Position numbers and translations under genes: made by a program
Shown here: positions 56,840 to 64,000 of the stretch, in pieces
How positions within the stretch are numbered: position 1 is the first letter of the stretch
Layout of the letters: each line of letters begins with the position of its first letter
Source: Elmis aenea
Taxonomy: Eukaryota; Arthropoda; Insecta; Coleoptera; Elmidae
NCBI GenBank assembly: GCA_947652605.1
Contig: OX393576.1
Span: 58,132,966-58,196,965, forward strand
Direction of reading: 5' to 3'
DNA: 64,000 nt
Notes under the pieces: model-generated
The model's input: the letters and a program-made list of their open reading frames with translations, nothing else
Told to the model about the DNA's origin: nothing
Databases searched by the model: none

Positions 56840-57270
56840 TTGCTCTAATAATTTACAATAAAATCGCGATATCTCGAAAAGTATCAATTTTTAAACTTGA
56901 TTAATGTTTTTGAAAGACAATCGAATTTTCTACAAAACTATGTAAAAACGAACAAGGTGTTTTTTCAAGACAATTCAGTTAACGATGTTTAAAGTTTCAC
57001 AAGGTTGACCAAGCGTAAAGAAAAGACCCTGTAAAATATTTTTAAAATGTAGCTAGCGCAAAGTGTTAATAATTGTTTTGTCATTCTAATTTTCAAACGA
57101 AATTCCACTCCTGTTTTAAGGAACTTTAATGTTACAAAAAAATTAAAAGTGCTGTATCGCTCAAATTTTTTATAACAATGTTACTTTTATGAAAATGGTT
57201 AACTTAAGACCAACAATACCAAAATACATTTTTTAAGTAAATTTTAAAAGGAATCCAAAAATATAATAAT
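56840..57270 (+). repeat. Diverged copy of the palindromic element's right arm
   Basis: It is co-linear with 41150-41570: ATCTCGAAAAGTATCAATTT, then an 80-base module (56952-57031), AGCTAGCGCAAAGTGTTAAT and GTGCTGTATCGCTCAAATTT. The CAGGGTGT is altered to CAAGGTGT. The left arm is absent. Confidence 0.75.
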
Positions 57271-58114
57271 ATAAAGAAAATTCTTTTAAACATTTCCAAG
57301 TTTGAGTCCGTTACCGGTTGAACCTAAAGTCGTTTTGCAACCTCAGTATTTTCATCGAATCCGAAAAATACGATAACGCTTAGATACAGAATCTCATTGT
57401 AGTCAGTATCTTTAATGATGTTTTAGATATTTGTCTATTTCCATATTTTTGCGCATTTTTGTATATCGTTTTATATAGAATTTTACTTAATATTATTGGC
57501 ATGATAATATAATCTGTCACCTATGAGTAATAAAAAAGTTTAAATTGTCTAAAAAAGTATTCTACAGTAGCCTAGAAAACGTTTGCAAAGATTGAAACAA
57601 ACAAATACCGCTATTCAATTACTCGTTTTTCTTAATCTAAAAATATCTGTTTGTGTAAATATATCCAAAAATAAAAGAATGGTCAAAATGAGTTTTCCGG
57701 ATTTTTCGAACGTATTTTTTTCATTTTAAAAAGGTTTTGGATTGATAGAACTTTTAAAACAAAATTATATCAGATTATTTACATGTAAATATGTGTTTGT
57801 TAAACTGTTTCAGTAACTCTTGCAGTTTTAAAATCACTACAACGGTAAAATTATTCTAAACATACTGTATAGATTAATAAAAATGTTATGTTTCTCTCGT
57901 TGAAAATGTAAATAATACATGCAAATTAAATGCGCCACGGGGTGAAAAATTGTAAACACGTACAATGCTTTTTGCAGTTTATACTTAAAAGCCATTTCAT
58001 GTCTTCACACGAACTATCATCGTCAGAACCAATTTTATGATTTTAAGTCGTCGCGCTGTTAATTAAATCAAGAAAGCAGAACCGAATATTAAGACCAAAA
58101 AATTTTCAGCACTT
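57271..58114. other. Intergenic AT-rich DNA
   Basis: No gene recognised. Confidence 0.4.
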
Positions 58115-58228
58115 AAGTCATTATTACAACTACATCAATTATTGTTCGGTTATCGTTTTCTTTGCCCTTAAAAACGCTTTCGTAGATCTAGCGAAATTGA
58201 ATTTGTTTAATGCTTAAATAGAAAATAC
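58115..58228 (+). repeat. 114-bp direct repeat, left copy
   Basis: It is identical to 59420-59533 except for two substitutions. It abuts the 5'-truncated side of the LINE. Confidence 0.95.
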
Positions 58229-59419
58229 AAACAATAGAAAAGAGCTTAACAAAAAACAAGGAAATACATTTATGTTTTATAGACTTGGAAAAAGCATTCG
58301 ATAAAATCAAAAGAAAAGACGTATGGATGGGCCTAAGAAAGAAGGGAATAGAAATAGAAACAATTGACATAATAAAAGCGATGTACGAAAAAACAGTTAA
58401 AATATTGTAAGAACGCAATATGAAGAATCGGAAGAGTTTGAAACAAAAGAGGGTCTAAAACAAGGATGCGTGCTCAGCCCATTATTAATCTCAGTAGTTA
58501 TAGATGGGGTAATTAAAGAAGTAAAACAAAAAATGAGACCGTTTCACCTAGGCAACTGGAAAATGGAAAAAATTAACATAACGGAGCTAATGTTCGCAGA
58601 TGACATGGTCTTAGTCGCGGAAACAGAAAAAAACCTGCAACATAATTTAGAAACTCTAAACCTGGAATTGGAAAAAATTAATATGAAAATAAATACCGAA
58701 AAAACTAAAACTATGATCGTTACAACAGAAAACAAAGGGCATAGCATCACTTTAAATGGGCTTAGGTTAGAACAGGTAGAAAGCTTTAAATATTTGGGAG
58801 TGATCATAGAGAATAATGGAGGAATGGACAAGGAAATAAGCGAAAGGACAGGAAATGTGGGAAGAATATTCAACAGTTTAAGAACAACATTTTTTGGAAA
58901 TAGAGAAGTCCCAAAAACAACAAAAGTAGAAGTGGTCAAAAAGGTAGTAACTCCGGCACTTTTATACGGAAGTGAAACGTGGGCACTAACAAATAAAAAT
59001 AGTAGCCGAGTGAATGCAGCTGAAATGAGATTTCTAAGAAAAATCCAAGGAAAAACAAAAAAAGACAGAATCAGAAACGAAACATATAGAGAACAATTAA
59101 AGATAAAATCAGTTGAAACAAAAATACAGGAAAGGCAGCTGGGATGGTTGGGTCACATTTATAGGATGGAAGAAGAAAGGTTAACCAGAAGAGCATATGA
59201 AGCAAGAACACAGGGAAAAAATAAAAGAGGTAGACCGAGAAAAACCTTACACGACGAAGTTAAAAAAGCAGCAGCGGATAGAAACATCAAATGGAAAGAC
59301 ATAAAAAGGCTAGCACAAGACAGAAAAACATGAAAAAAAATCAGCACAACACAACTCAACAGTCCTACACCTAACAGTAGAAGGACTCATGACTAAATAA
59401 AAAAATAATAATAATAAAA
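58229..59419 (+). mobile_element. Endonuclease-type LINE fragment between 114-bp direct repeats
   Basis: This 1191-bp insertion begins within the reverse transcriptase, keeps the rest of ORF2 and ends in an AATAATAAT-type tail (about 59399-59419) directly against the right repeat. The order (5' truncation, 3' tail, flanking direct repeats) is that of target-primed LINE integration. It is related to but distinct from the 2866-6370 LINE, with a different tail. Confidence 0.9.
58281..59333 (+). pseudogene. LINE ORF2 reverse transcriptase, C-terminal part
   Basis: From 58281 it reads IDLEKAFDKIKRKDVWMGLR (motif A), to a break near 58408. It then reads VRTQYEESEEFETKEGLKQG and CVLSPLLISVVIDGVIKE (motif B). 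The frame from 58470 is open for 287 codons: ELMFADDMVLVAETEKNL (catalytic aspartates), VESFKYLGVIIENNG, TPALLYGSETWALTNK, LGWLGHIYRMEEERLTRR and GKNKRGRPRKTLHDEV, ending at 59333. One frameshift near 58408 and the missing 5' half make it inactive. The long open frame implies a fairly recent insertion. Confidence 0.88.
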
Positions 59420-59533
59420 AAGTCATTATTACCACTACATCAATTATTGTTCGGTTATCGTTTTCTTTGCCCTTAAAAACGCTTTCGTATATCTAGCGAA
59501 ATTGAATTTGTTTAATGCTTAAATAGAAAATAC
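59420..59533 (+). repeat. 114-bp direct repeat, right copy
   Basis: Partner of 58115-58228 (112 of 114 identical). Confidence 0.95.
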
Positions 59534-60602
59534 CGTTTCGATTTCCATGCATTTGACGTTTGAATATATTGACAATTCGAACATTATTAAATGGTTTTTC
59601 AAGGATAGGAATTTAATAACTGTAGACAATTTTTTGTACATAATAAGCCACCACAGGTTAATGTTGTTTCAAAAATAGAGGGTGTAGCCAGAGCCGCCGT
59701 AACCCGAAGCCGCAAGAGGTGCACCACAGCCGGACGCAGATTTTGGAAGACGGAAAATTTGTAGGAATGCTGAGTAGTCAATACAATAAATAATATATTA
59801 AACATTCTTTTAGAATTATTCCATGTTTTATTTAAATGCATTTTTCAAATAAAGTTGGTTGTCAACAAATAAAAAACTGTTATCAGTAATTTGTGATAAC
59901 TATAAATATTGTCAAGCTCCCTTCGTTATTCTGAGAAAGTAAACTTTTGTAGATCTGATATTAAATTTTTAAAAAAAGTTAAATGCAGCCGAAACAATTG
60001 CTGAAGAAATTGATATTGATACCGACAAAGATTTTTCCATGCCAAAAGTAGTTGGGCCACGTGAAAAAAGGAATATCTAGTCGGAATATTCTTCTTCTTG
60101 TTTTATTCTGTAGGGTCTGTCAGAGATGTATGATGTTAAGATCAGGGACTGAGAACGGAACGAAAACGAAAACGTTAAACGAAATTAACCAAAAATACAA
60201 AAATTTTGCACATTTCTTTACAAATTCAACCATCTTCCAAACTCCAATGGTTTTCAGGATCCCAATTTTCTTTACGTTAAAACATTAAACCTGCATATCT
60301 ATAAGCTATTTAAATTTATTTTTAGGACGTTGGAGTTAGATAAAGAGGACAAAATTATTATCTACATTTACACAATAAAAAAACAGTTTGAAGGTTGCTG
60401 ATAGAAAATTCCTAACAAACTAAAATTGCTATGTATCTGTAAAATATTTATGATTTCAAAATACGTAAAGTGTCCAGAATAATGTAAACTAAAATACATA
60501 TTTATTAAGGTAAAGCGTCAAGAAAAATTTCAAATAGCTATAATAGCACCAAGATAGTATGGAAGGTATTGTAGTTACGTACGTAACGTATAAGGAAGCA
60601 AC
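59534..60602. other. Upstream region of the chemosensory protein gene
   Basis: No further gene is supported. A patch at 59982-60080 translates LNAAETIAEEIDIDTDKDFS and then MPKVVGPREKRN, faintly like zinc-finger/hAT-derived transposases, but too short to claim. No clear TATA box precedes 60603. Confidence 0.35.
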
Positions 60603-60822
60603 ATGAAGAATTTGACGGTATTTTCTTTCCACGTTTTCTTCATCGCAGTTGGTGTCGTCTTAGCCAAACCTCAGTGGGAAAAAAATACAAATGCTACAAA
60701 TACGATAAATTTCGAAGGCATGAATTTAACAACGCTTTTAAACAATACTGCATTATTTAAAGATTGCATTGACTGTATTTTCGACATAGGTAATTGCAGC
60801 TCTGCTTGTGCCACAATTAAAG
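60603..60822 (+). CDS. Chemosensory protein (CSP/OS-D), first exon
   Basis: The exon starts with a typical secretion signal, MKNLTVFSFHVFFIAVGVVL followed by AKPQ. The mature part reads NFEGMNLTTLLNNTALFKDC, then IDCIFDIGNCSSACATIK. This matches the OS-D fold, where ILxN-x-RLLxxYxxCLLDxGxC precedes the first intron, including the C-x6-C spacing (CIFDIGNC). The exon ends one base after a lysine codon (AAA-G before GTAAGT), the conserved single-intron position of insect CSP genes. Secreted CSPs bind small hydrophobic ligands in chemosensory and other tissues. Two extra cysteines (KDCID and SSACAT) and N-linked sequons are unusual. The second exon was not found before the window ends, so the intron exceeds 3 kb. 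Confidence 0.78.
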
Positions 60823-60949
60823 GTAAGTTAATTTATTATTTATCATTTAAATACGTTTTTATTTACTGTCGTATGCTGTATAACGTTAAAGCAGTAAATT
60901 AAATTAATTTGGTAAATATGGTTTAGAACTATTTAAATACTTTGCCAAA

Positions 60950-61100
60950 ATGCAACAACTAAAGATTGTTCCAACAAGCAGTTTAAAACCGATCCTTGAA
61001 TGATGCATGAACTGTTTTATTTGCATACGTGAACTATGTACTAATATATGTACTACCCAGTATTAGCCGTTGTTGGAACGCTTTTACGACTGGCCAGGGT
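60950..61100 (-). repeat. Dispersed repeat, copy 2, part matching 1480-1690
   Basis: Inverted match to 1480-1690. CCAGTATTAGCCGTTGTTGG is shared exactly as its complement. Confidence 0.6.
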
Positions 61101-61195
61101 CGTTCACAGAAAATCCGAGCCCCGGGGAAGCAATAGACAACGGGCCCCCCTTTCCTCCAAGAAAGGTATACATTTAAGACTCGCATTTTGATATA

Positions 61196-61555
61196 CAGGG
61201 TGATCCACATACTAGGGTCACTATTGAGATCTTGTAAACGAAGAGCTACAAAGAAGTTCAAATTAGACAAATTGACAAATATTGAATTAAATGAAAGCTT
61301 TCAGTTTACAGTGCGTAAAAAAATCTACAACTTTTTCCCCAACAATAGTTTTGTACCAACAAGTGTAACTGGGTTATAAGCGATTAAAAAAAAAATCCCA
61401 TTTTTAGTTTTGTTTATTATCTAGCGTACCATGGATCTTTTTTGTAACATTAAAGCATCAATGAATAGGTCTCATTTGCCTAATTTTAACTTCTTTGTGG
61501 CTCTTACCGTTTACTACGAGATCCCAATAGTGGCCCTTCTATGTGGACCATCATG
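61196..61555 (+). mobile_element. TA-flanked foldback MITE, 360 bp
   Basis: The left arm CAGGGTGATCCACATACTAG, GTCACTATTGAGATCTTG is complementary to the right arm CTCGTAGTAAACGG-type sequence ending near GGACCATCATG. TA lies on both sides. It resembles the arm at 24925. It sits in the CSP intron. Confidence 0.75.
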
Positions 61556-61699
61556 TAGGTGTAGGCTGTAGACTGTAATTCTGTATAAAAATACGGGAAA
61601 AAAAATTAAAGCAAAATGCTTAATATAATATAATAACCAACTGTAGAGTTCTTCGGAATGGTTAAATCTTTTTTCTTTCTCTTTTATTGCAAGGGTATG

Positions 61700-62119
61700 T
61701 GCCGCCGCCCTTAGTTAATTTTTTCAATGCTGCCCTTTCCGGTGTTGTCATCAAAAGTAATTAACGAGCAAAACATTTTCATATACCTTCTTTTTTTTTT
61801 AAATTATCGCACAATTCTTTCAATTTTTATTTTCAATTGTGTGTTGCCCTCAGGCGGTGCCCGAGTTGCCTTAGTGCTAGCGAGTAGCGACGTCCATGAA
61901 AGTATTCATTTAATAATGATATTTCTTAAAAACAGATTTCACCGGGTATATACGCAGCATAGACAACACAAATGTAAATGGGTATACAAACCAAAGGCCT
62001 ATGAGTAGGCCTACCATATTTTCCCGAAATCAAACCGAGACCCGACAACCTTTTTTTAATCACAATAAATTGGCACAACAAAGTGGAGGGAAGGAGACAA
62101 AATGCGATTGGGAGAGCGA
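61700..62119. other. CSP intron, unassigned
   Basis: No exon with the expected second-half CSP cysteine pair (C-x2-C) was found. Frames here carry no known motif. Confidence 0.4.
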
Positions 62120-62365
62120 TGTATAGCTTCCTGAGCTCACGTTAATTATGACCAGCTTATGCGTGTAAAAATCCAAATGTTGGTACATGCTTTCATCCAA
62201 GAACTGTTTTGACCGTACAGTGACTAGTTCGTGTATTAATTTTGTAACGAATGAACAGCCGACTAAACCGACCGGTGAACTATCAGAGACTGTGTTGGAA
62301 CGCGATATTGATACTGCGCACACTTGTAATCGTTTACTGTACCGTCCAAGTAGCTGTTGGAACAA
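62120..62365 (-). repeat. Dispersed repeat, copy 2, part matching 355-560
   Basis: Inverted match to 355-580. Shared blocks are GAGCTCACGTTAAT and GCGATATTGATACTGCGC. Confidence 0.6.
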
Positions 62366-62488
62366 ACCTTAGTCATTGCACAATTTATTTTAAATTCCTA
62401 GAGACCAATAATATTATTTAAGTTTTAATTTAGACTGTACTCCCCCGTTTATTAAAGACTGTGATATTTATTCCAAAGAAAACTTATA

Positions 62489-63547
62489 CAGGGTGTTTCT
62501 TAAGTATTGCAAAAAAATTCAGGAGGTGATTCCTTATCGAAAATTAAGGGGGATCTTTCATATAAAATGTTTTCCTTAGACGTCTCCTTTTTAAAATACA
62601 CCCCTCTAAAGGGAAGCTGGAAAATTGGGTTTTTATTTTATTTCTCAAATTTGGATAATTGTAGAAGAATGATATTTGGTAGATGTTTTATACGTATTAA
62701 AAGGTTTCCCATAGTAATATTTTTAATTATCTTCCACTTTCACAGGGGGCTGAAAAGTGCGACCCCTGTTGGTTTTTTTATCAGAACGTTTTAGTGGGTT
62801 AACATTTTGCCTTTAAAACTTTTTAATTTAAAAGCTTGCTTTATTTAGAAACTTTTTTTATTCTTAAGTTTTTCTCGTAAATCTACAATTTTTGAGTAAA
62901 AATAAAATAAATAAACATGAACCATCAAACATTCCCATATTAAATGAATCATTTTAGTGGTTGCCATGGTTTGTTCATGTTCATATTGGGTAGAGTTGAC
63001 AGGCGTTGTCACTGCGTAAACGGCGAAATGAATTACACCCGTCACTTCTACCCAACATAAATATAAACAAACCATGGTAACCACCAAAATGATTCGTTTT
63101 ATATTGGAACATTTAATGGTTCACGTTTACTTATTTTATTTTTTACTTAAAAACTGCTGGTTTTACGAGAAAAACTAAGGAATAAAAAAGTTTCTAAATA
63201 AATCAATCTTTCAAAAAAATAATTTTTTAATTGCTAAATTTTAACCGACTAAAAAGTTCTGATAAAAAAACCAACAGGGGTCGCACTTTTCACCCCCCTG
63301 TGAAGGTGGAAGATGATTAAAAATATTACTATGCGAAACCTTTTAATAAGTATAAAACAAATATCATTCTTCTACAATTATCCAAATTAGAGAAATAAAA
63401 TAAAAACCCATTTTTACCGCACACCTTTAGGGGGGTGTATCTCCGAAAGCAGAGGTCTAATGAAAAAAATTTATATGAAAAACCCCTTTAAGTTTTTGAT
63501 AAGGAATCACCTCCTGAATTTTTTTGCAATACTTAAGAAACACCCTG
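62489..63547 (+). mobile_element. Foldback MITE (1-kb family), copy 3, 1059 bp
   Basis: CAGGGTGTTTCTTAAGTATT after TA and AATACTTAAGAAACACCCTG before TA form perfect 20-base ends. The halves are complementary through the centre, for example GTGGTTGCCATGGTTTGTTC near 62956 and its complement near 63066. Confidence 0.93.
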
Positions 63548-63694
63548 TATATTATTTGCCTTAGATTGTGCGTTAAATTTTAAATTTTTTGGAACAGATG
63601 TTTTAATTAATTTACTAGGGTAAACCATACGTTTTTACGTTGTTTTTTTTTTGAAACTTCAAACGTAAATATAACAACATAGAACATATAAAGA

Positions 63695-63990
63695 TTGGCA
63701 GTACCATGTTTTCTTCTTGGAGGCAATAGACTCGCGGCACACCGCCTCGATATCATCTAATGTTTCGAAGCTGCAGCCACACAAGAAATGGATCATCGCT
63801 CGCAAAAGATGAAAATCGATAGCGCAAGGGCCGGACTGTATACAAGATGCGGCCTAAGTTCAACGGCGGCAAGTTTTCGGATCTTTTCCTTCGTCTACTT
63901 GGCGGTATATGGAGGACCATCATCCTGATGCAAAAAACACACGCTTTCGGTTGTCCAAGACCGATTTTTCAGATTAACACTGCATACAAT
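63695..63990 (-). pseudogene. Mariner transposase fragment
   Basis: The minus strand, across several frames, gives DGPPYTAK and KIRKL, then PHLVYSPALA, followed by FHLLRAMIHFLCGCSFETLD and DIEAVCRESIASKKKTWY. These correspond to the family's DNARPH-T, HPPYSPDLAPSD and FLRGKRF...EDV...ASKPKEFY blocks at the C terminus. The catalytic D of YSPD and the histidine of ARPH are changed, and frames shift, so the copy is dead. It continues toward the window edge at 64000. Confidence 0.78.
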
Positions 63991-64000
63991 CGTTCCAGTT

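Noticed and set aside
59982..60360. hAT or zinc-finger transposase fragment
   Set aside because: Only a faint resemblance over about 30 residues with stops; could be chance.
61727..62372. Second exon of the CSP gene
   Set aside because: No C-x2-C pair or helical CSP C-terminal motif in any + frame.

Overview
The window reads as AT-rich nuclear DNA from an insect. A beetle or another repeat-rich insect is plausible, but order and species cannot be fixed from the sequence. Host coding sequence is sparse. Two host genes are supported, both on the + strand and both running beyond the window or lacking visible exons. The first is the 3' part of a dpr-family cell-surface immunoglobulin gene, with an Ig2 exon at 9632-9928 and a terminal exon at 23728-23834, joined across a 13.8-kb intron. 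The second is the first exon of a chemosensory protein (CSP/OS-D) gene at 60603-60822, whose second exon is not visible. A short minus-strand reading frame at 28789-29013 is an unassigned candidate.

Almost everything else is transposon sequence. From left to right: a hAT element with 8-bp target duplications (597-1443); a long RTE-like LINE (2866-6370, minus) beside a piggyBac end (6524-6842) and a Jockey fragment (6938-7880); the dpr exon; a hAT MITE (11484-11829); a broken LINE carrying a hammerhead-like insertion (14250-15415); a Penelope-like fragment with a GIY-YIG domain (15522-16603); a piggyBac pseudogene (19920-20585); a block of GCATGC-type repeats (20866-22260); a hAT MITE with a nested foldback MITE (22417-23632); a pogo-like fragment (25610-26062); a Harbinger fragment (31224-31458); a tandem duplication (32361-33130); and a foldback element with arrays of TCGAGCAATT (35327-36960). 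Next comes a stack at 38427-41914 in which an RNase H-bearing LINE is flanked by 371-bp direct repeats, one of them split by a palindromic Tc1/mariner-type element. Further right are several CAGGGTGT-ended foldbacks (44.9-47.6 kb), a GGGGAGACC-ended family (48.3 and 52.8 kb), a Jockey fragment (50.4 kb), an internally deleted piggyBac derivative (55232-56191), a second LINE flanked by 114-bp direct repeats (58115-59533), the CSP exon, further MITEs, and a mariner fragment at the right edge.

The most noteworthy pattern is two independent LINE insertions bounded by exceptionally long direct repeats (371 bp and 114 bp, each about 98% identical). If these are target-site duplications, the cuts during integration were hundreds of bases apart. 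The second pattern is a recurring module with CAGGGTGT and ACACCCTG ends usually spaced 78-80 bp, shared by several Tc1/mariner-like foldbacks. No operon, CRISPR array, tRNA or rRNA was seen. All assignments rest on reading the sequence; no database search was run.
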